64,000 bases of DNA from Sphaerisporangium siamense. Lineage in GTDB: Bacteria; Actinomycetota; Actinomycetes; Streptosporangiales; Streptosporangiaceae. This document shows positions 32,912 through 40,423 of this stretch, piece by piece. The translations under genes were made by a program, and so were the position numbers. Position 1 is the first letter of the stretch. Each line of letters starts with the position of its first letter. Location of the stretch: NCBI RefSeq assembly GCF_014205275.1, contig NZ_JACHND010000001.1, positions 2,480,001 through 2,544,000 on the forward strand. Reading direction: 5' to 3'. The notes beneath the pieces are model-generated. The model saw nothing but the letters and a program-made list of their open reading frames with translations. It made no database searches and was not told the DNA's origin.

Positions 32912-34717
32912 TCAGCGGGTGCGGCGGAACATGTTCGTGAGGGCGGTCCAGGGCGGTCGCTGGCGGGTGGGGGGCTGGTTCGGTGGGGGGGTGGGGCGGC
33001 GGATCAGGTTGGTGGGGTTGTCGTCCTCGGGGAGAGGGAGGCTGCCGGGGGGTGGGCCGGGCATCGGGGACTCGGTGAGGCTGAGGAGGACCTCGCGGAT
33101 GGTGGGGCGGTCCTCCGGCGTCTTGGCCAGGCAGGCGCGGGCGATGGCGAGCAGCGGTTCGGGCAGCACAGCGAGGTTCTGCGGCTCCTGAGTGATCACT
33201 CTGTGGACGATGGCCGCGAGGGGGCCGTCTCCGAACGGCGGGGAGCCGGTCGCGGCGAAGAGCAGGACCCCGGCCCAGGCGAAGACGTCGGCGGCCGTGC
33301 CGACCCGGGCGCCGTTCAGCGTCTCCGGGGCCATGAACACCGGAGTGCCGATGATGCCGTCCGTGGCGGTCGGGGCCAGCCCGTGGTGCGTGGCGACGCC
33401 GAAGTCGATCACCCGGAGCCCGTCGGGGCCCAGCAGGATGTTGCTGGGTTTGAAGTCCCGGTGGACGACCCCCGCGGCGTGGATGGAGGTCAGCGCCGCC
33501 GCGGTGGCGATGGCGAGACGGTGCAGGGCGTCCGGGCCGAACGGGCCCTGCTCGCCGACCGTTCGCTGGAGCGAAGGCCCGGGCACGTACTCGCTCACGA
33601 TGTAGGGCACGTCGGCGTGCACGTCGGCGTCCAGGACCTTGGCGATGGAATGCGGGGGGACCCGCCGGGCGGCGTCCATCTCGCGGACGAACCGCTCCCG
33701 TGACCGTGATTCGCCCTGCATCCTGCCGTGCAGCATCTTGACCGCCGCGATCCGGCCCTCCGGGTCCTCGGCCAGGTAGACCACGCCCTGTCCGCCTTCT
33801 CCGAGCAGCCCCGTGAGCCGGTAGCGGCCCAGGACCGTCGGATCATGCGGGCGCAGCGGCTTGACCGGTTCGGCGCCGGTCGGCGCCGTGGGCGCCGGGG
33901 GCGGGTGCGGCACTTCGGGCGGCGTGACCGGGGGCGTTCCGGCGACACGGGGTTCCCCGCTCGCGTGGTTGATCGTCGCCTTGTATCCCTCGTCGTCACC
34001 TTCGCCGCGGAGGGTCTCCAGGGAAGGCCGCGCGGACGGCGTCGCCCTTGAGGGCCGGCGGAGTGTCATCGAGACCGGCCCTCGCTCGGGCTCGAACGAG
34101 TAGGAGCCCAAGCGCAGCAACTGTGAGCGTTCCAGCATCTGGGTCGTCTGGGTTCCCGCGACGCGCCGCCAGGCGCGCACCCAGGGCGAGGGGTCCACGC
34201 CGAAGACGGTCACCAGCGCCTCGACCCGGTCGAGCGGCGGCAGGCGGTCGCTGCGCAACAGGTCGTGCAGCGAGGTGGGCGGAAGGTCGCACAACTTCAG
34301 CTCTTTGGCCCGCCGGCTCACCTCGCGCAGCGACAGGCCGCCGCCCCATGCCCGCAGCAGGTTCAGTTTGACGATCAGGTCCGCGGGTGTGCGGACGTCG
34401 GCCGGATCGGGCGGGTCGTCCTCGGGGACTCTGGCGCCGCCGACCCTGAAGGTCATCGTCTTCGCCTGGTCCCACTGTTCTCTCCAGGGATCGAACTCCG
34501 TGACACCGCATGCCGTCAGGTAAGCCTCCACCGTCGACCAGGACGGCAGCTTCTTACCCCGTGCGGCATCCGACAGGGTGCTGCTGGAACACGGCACCCG
34601 GGTGGACATCTGGCGGTATGTGGGGTTACCCGCGTGCACACGTGCTCGGCGCAACCTCAGCGCGAACCCCTGAACCGGATCCGAAAGCCGGTTCAGGGGC
34701 ATCTCGGAGCGGGCCAT
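32912..34717 (-). CDS. HTH-fused Ser/Thr protein kinase
   Basis: A 601-residue soluble protein. The N-terminal 210 residues contain two helix-turn-helix-like units (YRQMSTRVPCSSSTLSDAAR and LSLREVSRRAKELKLCDLPP). A Pro-rich linker follows, then a Hanks-type kinase domain at about 313-575. The glycine loop is LLGEGGQGVVYLAED with the ATP Lys in AAVKML, the catalytic loop HRDFKPSNIL, the DFG motif VIDFGVATHH, and the activation segment ends GTPVFMAPE. Phe replaces Leu in HRD-L-K. No transmembrane helix is seen, unlike most bacterial receptor kinases. A small membrane protein is encoded 8 bp upstream in the same operon. The N-terminal resemblance to XRE repressors suggests phosphorylation-linked DNA binding. 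Confidence 0.85.
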   Translation of the reverse strand: MARSEMPLNRLSDPVQGFALRLRRARVHAGNPTYRQMSTRVPCSSSTLSDAARGKKLPSWSTVEAYLTACGVTEFDPWREQWDQAKTMTFRVGGARVPEDDPPDPADVRTPADLIVKLNLLRAWGGGLSLREVSRRAKELKLCDLPPTSLHDLLRSDRLPPLDRVEALVTVFGVDPSPWVRAWRRVAGTQTTQMLERSQLLRLGSYSFEPERGPVSMTLRRPSRATPSARPSLETLRGEGDDEGYKATINHASGEPRVAGTPPVTPPEVPHPPPAPTAPTGAEPVKPLRPHDPTVLGRYRLTGLLGEGGQGVVYLAEDPEGRIAAVKMLHGRMQGESRSRERFVREMDAARRVPPHSIAKVLDADVHADVPYIVSEYVPGPSLQRTVGEQGPFGPDALHRLAIATAAALTSIHAAGVVHRDFKPSNILLGPDGLRVIDFGVATHHGLAPTATDGIIGTPVFMAPETLNGARVGTAADVFAWAGVLLFAATGSPPFGDGPLAAIVHRVITQEPQNLAVLPEPLLAIARACLAKTPEDRPTIREVLLSLTESPMPGPPPGSLPLPEDDNPTNLIRRPTPPPNQPPTRQRPPWTALTNMFRRTR

Positions 34718-34725
34718 GACCGTTC

Positions 34726-34968
34726 TCAGGCCAGGTGAGAACCGGGGACGCGCCGGAGAAGCCGGCGGGCGATCTCGACGCCGCCCAGTCCGGCGACCAG
34801 GACGGCCTCCACCGCCCTGACGTGGTCCAGGCCGCTCGCGGTGAGGACGACGACGAGGACCATGACGACGATCACGACGATGGCCGGCCAGCGGGGCTCG
34901 TCGCGGAGACGGCCGGCGCATTCGAGCCGGCTCGCGTGGTTCTTCACGGGGGAACGCCTGCGCGTCAT
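34726..34968 (-). CDS. 80-residue membrane protein upstream of the kinase
   Basis: A protein with a basic N-terminus (MTRRRSPVKNHASRLECAGR), two hydrophobic helices (about 28-44 and 50-66, WPAIVVIVVMVLVVVLTASG and AVEAVLVAGLGGVE) and a basic C-terminus. AAAGG lies about 10 bases before the ATG at 34968. Its stop is 8 bp before the kinase start, so the two are co-transcribed and it might recruit the soluble kinase to the membrane. No family recognised. Confidence 0.65.
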   Translation of the reverse strand: MTRRRSPVKNHASRLECAGRLRDEPRWPAIVVIVVMVLVVVLTASGLDHVRAVEAVLVAGLGGVEIARRLLRRVPGSHLA

Positions 34969-35487
34969 GACAGCGCCTTTCTGAAAGGAATTCATGGTCC
35001 GGGCGAATGAGCTTGGCGATTGGGCGCCGTGGCGATTGCCGTCGCCGTGTGTACGGCACCTGTCCACATCATTTATCAGCGCGGTAGGGGCGTCGAGGTC
35101 GCCCGAACGCTTTCGTATGCCGCCGGTCGGACGCGGGCACGGCCGATCTCCCGGACGGCCGGACGTCACCGCAGGTCGGCCCCGTGGAAACCTCCCGGAC
35201 GGCGGGGGGCGAAGACCGGAATTGACCACGGCGATGTCCGGGTCCGTTCGCGCTTCTGGCCCTGGGCGTAGATCTCGGGGATAACAGGAGAGGGGCGCCT
35301 TTTGGGATGAGGAGCCCCGGCCCTCGGCGCCGTCTGATGGTCCGGGCGAGGTCGCAGGGACACGGGGCTTCCCGTTGCCGCGGGAAGCCCCGGACTGACT
35401 CGCGTATTTCCTCCTATTCGTTTGGATATGTCACATCCAGGGCTTATCTGGTGAGATGTCGGCTTGCTACCTCGCCGGCGCACAAGA
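34969..35487. other. about 520-bp intergenic region with a strong hairpin
   Basis: Between the kinase operon and the first DUF397 gene. A 96-codon ORF from 34994 has a fair ribosome-binding site (GAAAGGAATTC) but low third-position GC bias and no recognisable fold, so it is not called. The region holds the perfect hairpin at 35363-35392, listed separately. It probably also contains the kinase operon promoter. Confidence 0.4.
35363..35392. terminator. perfect 12-bp hairpin in a gene-free stretch
   Basis: CGGGGCTTCCCG pairs with CGGGAAGCCCCG around a 6-nt loop. No recognised gene ends directly at it on the plus strand, so it may end an unannotated transcript, or act as a second stop for the DUF397 gene on the minus strand. 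Confidence 0.5.
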
Positions 35488-35516
35488 AGAACCCCAGGCG
35501 GACGGCCCGGGGTTCT
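35488..35516 (-). terminator. hairpin after DUF397 gene 1
   Basis: AGAACCCC pairs with GGGGTTCT, with extra inner pairing. It starts 11 bp after the DUF397 stop codon on the minus strand. Confidence 0.65.
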
Positions 35517-35526
35517 GTGTCATCGG

Positions 35527-35712
35527 CTACATCCTGAGCGTGTTCAAGAACGCCGTCCAGGCATCAGGCGACACCTGAAGGTGGGGGCCGCCGGGGTTCT
35601 TGCTGTCACGAACGGCCACGCCCTCGGAGTGTGTCGCGACCTCGACGCAGTTCCCGCCGTTCGAGTTGCTGTACGAGGATTCACGCCACGAAATTGGAGT
35701 TGATTCTTCCAA
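35527..35712 (-). CDS. DUF397 domain protein 1 (TTG start)
   Basis: A 61-residue protein with the DUF397 signature: PISWRESSYSNSNGGNCVEVAT, then GVAVRDSKNPGGPHLQVSPDAW and a final helix. DUF397 proteins are short partners of XRE/Scr1 regulators in actinomycetes. The TTG at 35712 is preferred: AAGGA lies about 10 bases upstream and the length is normal. A much longer open frame to 36021 exists but runs through the dispersed repeat and lacks coding character. The repeat begins only 41 bp upstream, so its insertion may have changed the promoter. Confidence 0.75.
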   Translation of the reverse strand: MEESTPISWRESSYSNSNGGNCVEVATHSEGVAVRDSKNPGGPHLQVSPDAWTAFLNTLRM

Positions 35713-35752
35713 TCGACTGCCATCCTTGCGATGAAAGCTGTGGTTTCTCTCT

Positions 35753-36031
35753 CCGCCCGGTAATGGTCCCTCGCTCCGCTCGGGGCTGTTTTTCCAGGGC
35801 CTCCGGCCCGATGGGCCTCGCCTTCGGCTCGGACTGTGTTTCCCAGGGGCCTGGCGGCCCTTCACGACCTCGCGTCCTTCGGAGAGAACACGCGGCAGAC
35901 CGGGCGAAGGCCGGGATGCCAAGAGCGACTCGCGGAACTCGCATTGATCGTCGATAACCAGTGGCCGGGGTGAGTTTTCCCACCCGTGCCGCTCCGTCGT
36001 GGTCGCCCACCGTGAGCCCACCCATCAACGC
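35753..36031 (+). repeat. dispersed repeat, copy 2
   Basis: A 279-bp segment, same orientation as 32561-32837. It lies between the two DUF397 genes. The left block 35753-35875 and right block 35961-36031 are nearly identical to copy 1. The element creates open frames on the minus strand that read into it, which explains spurious long ORFs here. Confidence 0.9.
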
Positions 36032-36061
36032 TCGGCCCGCCGCCCAGGTGGCGCGCACCCG

Positions 36062-36259
36062 TCACCTGAACCCGTTGGCCTTCAAGCTCCCGATGAAGTG
36101 CTCCCACGCATCGCCGGACGAACGCATGAGCGCTCCGCCCGGGTTCTTGGAGTCGCGAATCGCTCGGTACCCATCTGGGAGTACCGCCACCTCAACGCAG
36201 TTGTCGTTGGCTCCGCTTCGCGTGGCTTTGCGCCAAATAAGAGGCATGTTCTTAGTCAA
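36062..36259 (-). CDS. DUF397 domain protein 2
   Basis: A 65-residue protein: MPLIWRKATRSGANDNCVEVAV, then YRAIRDSKNPGGALMRSSGDAW and GSLKANGFR. This is the canonical DUF397 layout. The TTG at 36259 has GGGAGG about 10 bases upstream, inside the last codons of the XRE gene; an ATG at 36283 overlapping that gene is an alternative. Its position 7 bp after an Scr1-type XRE regulator and opposite a HATPase gene matches the WhiJ/AbaA-type loci of Streptomyces, where the small protein modulates the regulator. Confidence 0.82.
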   Translation of the reverse strand: MTKNMPLIWRKATRSGANDNCVEVAVLPDGYRAIRDSKNPGGALMRSSGDAWEHFIGSLKANGFR

Positions 36260-36266
36260 GCTCGTT

Positions 36267-37124
36267 CTACCTCCCATATCCATCCATGTGAGTGGACAAG
36301 CAGGTGACTGACTCTTCCGGCGACAACGCCGATGCCTGCACCCGACTGAAGATGAGCGCGTACTGCTGGTGCTTCTCGGGTGTCTCCAGCCAGAGGTTCT
36401 CGGTGGCGGTCTCCATGTACACGAGGCTTGGGTCGTCTGCGGGTGACGAGAAGTCCATGATCGCAAAGCCGCCGGTCATGGCGGCGTGCGCCCCAGATGA
36501 ATTGGGAAGAACCTGGATCGTCACATTTGCGCTGGCCGCCATCCTGATGAGGTGATGAAGTTGCTCTCGCATCACCGTTGGGCCACCGACGACCTTGATG
36601 AGCGCTGCTTCGTCAATCACGGTCAGTAGTTGAGGAGGCGACTCGCGGGTCAGAACTTGCTGTCTTGCGAGCCTCGCCTGTACGTGGCGCTCGATCACAT
36701 GGTCCGTGTGCTCGTCAAGTACTTGCCCTGCTCGCCAGATGGCGGCAGCGTACGCTGCAGTCTGTAGCAGGCCCGGAATGAGTAGCGCCTCGTACGTTCT
36801 GATGACAGAGGCGCCTGCCTCGAAGTCCGGCAGCGAACTGCGGAACACATCCTCGTAGTTCGCCCACCAACCGCGCTGGCGTGACTCCCTGGCGAGAGTG
36901 ATCAGTACCTCCCTTTGACGTCCATCAGTGACACCGTAGAGGTCCAGCAAAAGGCGGATGTCATGCACATTGGGGAGCTTCCATTGGTTGCGTTCCATTC
37001 GGGCGACCTTGGAAGGGTCCCATTCAAGACGCTTCGCGGCTTCGGTTGCGGTGAGGTCTGCGGATTGCCGTAGTTGACGGAGGACGTGGGACAGCCGTCG
37101 CCGTTTGACGGTCGGACTTGTCAT
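36267..37124 (-). CDS. Scr1-family XRE transcriptional regulator (WhiJ-like)
   Basis: A 285-residue DNA-binding protein. The helix-turn-helix lies at about residues 10-60 (LSHVLRQLRQSADLTATEAA, RLEWDPSKVARMERN). The DUF5753 domain that follows contains YEALLIPGLLQTAAYAAAI and AASANVTIQVLP, and ends near LVYMETATENLWLE. In streptomycetes such regulators, with DUF397 and HATPase partners, control development and antibiotic production. GAGGAT lies 8 bases before the ATG at 37124. This gene and its flanks have lower GC than most of the window, in keeping with a frequently exchanged family. Confidence 0.9.
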   Translation of the reverse strand: MTSPTVKRRRLSHVLRQLRQSADLTATEAAKRLEWDPSKVARMERNQWKLPNVHDIRLLLDLYGVTDGRQREVLITLARESRQRGWWANYEDVFRSSLPDFEAGASVIRTYEALLIPGLLQTAAYAAAIWRAGQVLDEHTDHVIERHVQARLARQQVLTRESPPQLLTVIDEAALIKVVGGPTVMREQLHHLIRMAASANVTIQVLPNSSGAHAAMTGGFAIMDFSSPADDPSLVYMETATENLWLETPEKHQQYALIFSRVQASALSPEESVTCLSTHMDGYGR

Positions 37125-37331
37125 GATTTCGATCCTCTGAGCTTGGGCCATGGTGCTAGTTCTGGGCAATATGGACTTAACTGCCTAAATGAATTTCGCT
37201 ATTGCGAATCCATTGTCTCGCGAGCACTATGGTGACACCGCTCGCTCACTCTGAGTGTCCAAGCGGTCACGGCGATACGAAATCGTGAGGAAGCGACGAC
37301 CCCTCAAGAAGCCTAAGGAGGCTGGCCGGAG

Positions 37332-38174
37332 ATGAGCGGCGATCGCATGAGCAGGCGGGCCTACAGGACCGGGCTGGAGGGGCGACATCGGCGAGGGAGG
37401 ATGGCCGAGCACGTTGCTCCGCGAAAATGGGACGCTGCCGAGCGGGCCTCCGCTCGGCAGCTCGACCAGATGGAGCCCGCGTGGTGCGTCATGTACGGCG
37501 TGGGCAGTAGACGGTTCTACGCCATCGCCACGTGGCACGTGCTGCGACCGCTCATCGTTCAGGCGCGTGCCGTCGAGGAATTGCGCACGCTGATGCGGGA
37601 GGCCGAGCGGGCCGCGTCTTCGCCGCCTGTGGTGCCGTCCCTCGTACCTTCTCAGACCTCTGTCACGGCGTGGCGTACCCCGCCATCCCTTCCAGGAGCA
37701 CCTATGCCCGCTACGTCGGACGGCTTGCGTACCGTCTGCTGGGATCTTCCCGACGATCTTTCAGTGATCGGCGAGGCTCGCCGGCTGGTCGGGCACACCC
37801 TGGCGGCCTGGCGACTCGGGCACCTCACGGACGACGTGATCCTCGTCGTCGACGAGTTCCTGGCGAATGCCGTGACCCACGGCGAGCCGCCGATCAGGCT
37901 CTCCCTCTGGGGCACTCCGGCGGAGCTGTGCGTCCGTGTCACCGATCACGGTGCTGATCTGCCCCGTCACCTTGATCTCGGTATCGATGCCGTGCACGGT
38001 CGTGGGCTGATCATCGTGGCCGCCCTGGCCGATGAGCATGGTGTCACCCCGCTGGCGGAAGGTCCCGGCAAGAGCGTCTGGGCCCGATGGCGGCAGACCA
38101 CACGAAGCGGGGGCGATCCCCACGCGGCCTCCGTCACCCGTACGGCCGAGGCACCGTCCGCTGACAATGTGTGA
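37332..38174 (+). CDS. HATPase regulatory protein (anti-sigma/RsbW-like), AbaA-locus type
   Basis: A 280-residue protein of two parts. Residues 1-95 form a small domain (PAWCVMYGVGSRRFYAIATW, HVLRPLIVQARAVEELRTLM) resembling short stand-alone actinomycete proteins. Residues about 125-280 are a GHKL ATPase domain: N box VVDEFLANAVTHGEPP, G1 VTDHGADLP, G2 AVHGRGLIIVAALADEHG. AAGGAGG precedes the ATG at 37332. A second good ribosome-binding site (AGGAG) lies 6 bases before the internal ATG at 37703, where the ATPase part begins, so a shorter product may also be made. It diverges from the XRE gene, completing a WhiJ/AbaA-type locus. Confidence 0.8.
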   Translation: MSGDRMSRRAYRTGLEGRHRRGRMAEHVAPRKWDAAERASARQLDQMEPAWCVMYGVGSRRFYAIATWHVLRPLIVQARAVEELRTLMREAERAASSPPVVPSLVPSQTSVTAWRTPPSLPGAPMPATSDGLRTVCWDLPDDLSVIGEARRLVGHTLAAWRLGHLTDDVILVVDEFLANAVTHGEPPIRLSLWGTPAELCVRVTDHGADLPRHLDLGIDAVHGRGLIIVAALADEHGVTPLAEGPGKSVWARWRQTTRSGGDPHAASVTRTAEAPSADNV

Positions 38175-38207
38175 CGTGCTGTTCTTCTCACTCGCAGGGC
38201 GGAAGAA

Positions 38208-38239
38208 GGGGGCCTGAGCCGCACAGCGGTCAGGCCCCC
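38208..38239 (+). terminator. hairpin after the HATPase gene
   Basis: GGGGGCCTGA pairs with TCAGGCCCCC, with a further inner CCGC/GCGG stem, 33 bp after the stop codon. Confidence 0.75.
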
Positions 38240-38391
38240 TGGGTGGTGCGCTCGCGCGATCGCCGTGGAGCGGCGTTCCGCGATCAGGTCGGTGCCGACG
38301 GTGGGCTCGCCAGGCCGGATTCGTCGCTCATCTCGTCACCATAGGCACGACTCGATCCGGCACAGCGTCCGCGACACCCCAGGACACGGCC

Positions 38392-38760
38392 TTAGCCGCC
38401 GTTGCTCAGGCAGAACCAGCCGTTCTGGACCCAGCCGTCGGCGTTCACGTAGCCGTAGGCGTGGCCACGGACCCATTCCGGGCCGGTGAGGTCGTGGCCG
38501 GAGTCGTAGATGGTGAACGACTGGGCGGGGCCCGACTGCGGGCCGTACAGGGTTCCGATCACCCGGCCCCCTGGGGCGTCCCGGACGGTGAGGGTCTCGG
38601 CGCACACGGTCCATCGCTTGCCCTGGTCGTCGCCGTTGGCGTACAGGAGGGGGCCGCCCGCGTGGGCCGCGACGGCGGTGCCCGCCAGTACGGCGGTGGT
38701 GACGGCGATGCCGAGGCCGGCACGCGCGACGGTCTTGCGGACAGCCATTCGCACGGACAT
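38392..38760 (-). CDS. small secreted protein, SH3-like
   Basis: A 122-residue preprotein. The signal peptide (about 1-35) ends in VAAHA-G. The mature 87 residues contain TLTVRDAPGGRVIGTLYGPQ, the start of an SH3b-like fold, and WVRGHAYGYVNADGWVQNGW, typical of small actinomycete cell-wall-associated proteins. GAAAGG lies about 8 bases before the ATG at 38760. It diverges from an HTH-transmembrane protein and may be a target of that regulator. Function unknown. Confidence 0.75.
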   Translation of the reverse strand: MSVRMAVRKTVARAGLGIAVTTAVLAGTAVAAHAGGPLLYANGDDQGKRWTVCAETLTVRDAPGGRVIGTLYGPQSGPAQSFTIYDSGHDLTGPEWVRGHAYGYVNADGWVQNGWFCLSNGG

Positions 38761-38919
38761 GAAGAGAACCTTTCTCGTGGACTTCGCCCGGGGTGGGCGG
38801 TTCGGACGGAAGAATCTTGTTGCCCGATGCGTCTGGTGGGCCAGCGGTGGCGTGACAATGCCCAAGAATGCGAATCGCAGGCTTCTCACCAGCGATGATG
38901 CGAGGGGAGATGCCAAGCG

Positions 38920-40380
38920 ATGCGTGACCGGCGGGGCGAGGTGGAGCGGCGGCCGGCGATGGCGGAGCTCGCCGCGATCATCGCCGATCTGCTCGACCAG
39001 GTCGGAGGGGAGCCCTCGGAGCAGGCGGCCAGGCTCGGCGTCGATGTGGCCACGGTGTACCGGTGGCGCAAGGGGGCGAGGCGTCCGCAGCGGCACCCGT
39101 TCGAGACGCTGCTCCGGGTGGCGGAGGTCCCACCCCGGCAGAGGGAGCTGTACCTCAGGAAATGGGAGCTCGCCGGGCAGAGTGCCCGTGCTTCCGCTTC
39201 CGCGGAGCGCTCCTCGGGTGAGGACGGCCCGGCGACGGCGATGCCGGTCGAGGCGGTGTCCGCGGGACGGTCGGTCGTGTCGGCCTCTGGGGAACGTCCT
39301 CAGCCGGTCACGGTGACGTTGCCGGTCTCTCCGGGCGCTCCGGAGAAACCCCGGCCCGAGCCATCTCCGACATCCGCTTCCGAGTCGACGCCGGAGCCCG
39401 AGGCCGAGACGGGGCCGGTGCCCGCCTCTGGAGCGACGCCGGCGGCTGTGACCGAGGTGCGCTCGGTGCTCGTGGCGGAGTCGTCCGCCGTGCCTCGGGT
39501 CGCCAGGCGTTTCAGGAGGGTTCTTCCGGTCGCCGTCGCCGTTGTCGCGGTGTTGTCGGCCGGGGTCGTGTGGCTGGTGGTTCCGGACGCGACGGACAGG
39601 GCCGGTCTGCGGGATCAGGTGCGGGAGCGATTAGGCGAGAGTACGGACATCCAGCTCACCTCGCGCTACGAGGACCCCGGGTTCGAGCTGCTCCTGCCCT
39701 CGGGCGCGCGGTTCACCGCCGGGCAGGAGGGCGTCCTGCGGCGCTGGACGCAGGAGGATCTCGGCCGGGACCGGATCGGCCTCGGGCCGCTGATCGACGA
39801 GCTGCGCGCGGGCGGCGCGGCGAACCCGTTGGCGCTCCACCTGGTGCTGACCCTCAAGAGCCGGCGCGACCAGGTCATCCACGTGGACGACGTGCGGCCG
39901 GTGGACGTCCGGCGCGCGGCCCCGTACGCGGGCACGTTCCTGTTCGTCCCGCCGCAGGGGCCCGGGGAGACGGTCAAGATGATGTTCGACTTCGACGACG
40001 TGGACCCGCGGGCCCGCCTGGCGCGGCCGGTCGACGCCGACACCGCGTACGAGCCCGGCGGGCCGTTCTTCGCGGAGAAGACGTTGACGATCGACCGCGG
40101 CGCCGAGGAGGTGCTGTGGATCAAGTCGGTCACCACGCGGGACGCGGTGACCTTCCGGATCCGGATCGACTACCGCGTCGGTGACGGCCCGGTGGAGCAC
40201 CTCGTCGTGGACGACCGCGGACACCCCTTCGCGCTTTCTCCGGTGAGCTGCCTGGACCGCACGCGCGGCGACGCGATGGGCCACGCCAGGTACGACCGGG
40301 TATGGGCGATGAAGCGGTTCCGGAGCATCGAGCCGGTGAAGGACCCGCGGCGGTTCGAGGTGGGGCCCCCGTACTGCTGA
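38920..40380 (+). CDS. HTH-transmembrane protein with extracytoplasmic domain (TTA codon)
   Basis: A 486-residue protein. The N-terminal helix-turn-helix is at about residues 15-80 (PSEQAARLGVDVATVYRWRK). A Ser/Pro/Glu-rich linker follows to about 190, then one transmembrane helix at about 199-219 (VAVAVVAVLSAGVVWLVV), then about 265 extracytoplasmic residues of unrecognised fold containing FLFVPPQGPGETVKMMFDFD. This is the plan of a membrane-bound one-component regulator. Codon 238 is TTA (39631-39633), implying bldA-type developmental control. AGGGGAG lies upstream of the ATG at 38920. The divergent small secreted protein is a candidate target. Function is not known. Confidence 0.7.
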   Translation: MRDRRGEVERRPAMAELAAIIADLLDQVGGEPSEQAARLGVDVATVYRWRKGARRPQRHPFETLLRVAEVPPRQRELYLRKWELAGQSARASASAERSSGEDGPATAMPVEAVSAGRSVVSASGERPQPVTVTLPVSPGAPEKPRPEPSPTSASESTPEPEAETGPVPASGATPAAVTEVRSVLVAESSAVPRVARRFRRVLPVAVAVVAVLSAGVVWLVVPDATDRAGLRDQVRERLGESTDIQLTSRYEDPGFELLLPSGARFTAGQEGVLRRWTQEDLGRDRIGLGPLIDELRAGGAANPLALHLVLTLKSRRDQVIHVDDVRPVDVRRAAPYAGTFLFVPPQGPGETVKMMFDFDDVDPRARLARPVDADTAYEPGGPFFAEKTLTIDRGAEEVLWIKSVTTRDAVTFRIRIDYRVGDGPVEHLVVDDRGHPFALSPVSCLDRTRGDAMGHARYDRVWAMKRFRSIEPVKDPRRFEVGPPYC

Positions 40381-40423
40381 CCGGCACGGGAACCCCGGTT
40401 CCACCGACCGACCGCCCGCCGCC

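Noticed and set aside
34994..35284. A 96-codon ORF with GAAAGG before its ATG
   Set aside because: Third-position GC is low for this genome, the composition is Pro/Arg/Gly-rich without a fold, and nothing like it was recognised.
35527..36021. A 164-codon minus-strand ORF that ends in the DUF397 protein
   Set aside because: Its N-terminal two thirds run through the dispersed repeat and match the translation of copy 1 at 32486-32827. This is read-through of the element; the DUF397 protein alone has the usual length with a TTG start.
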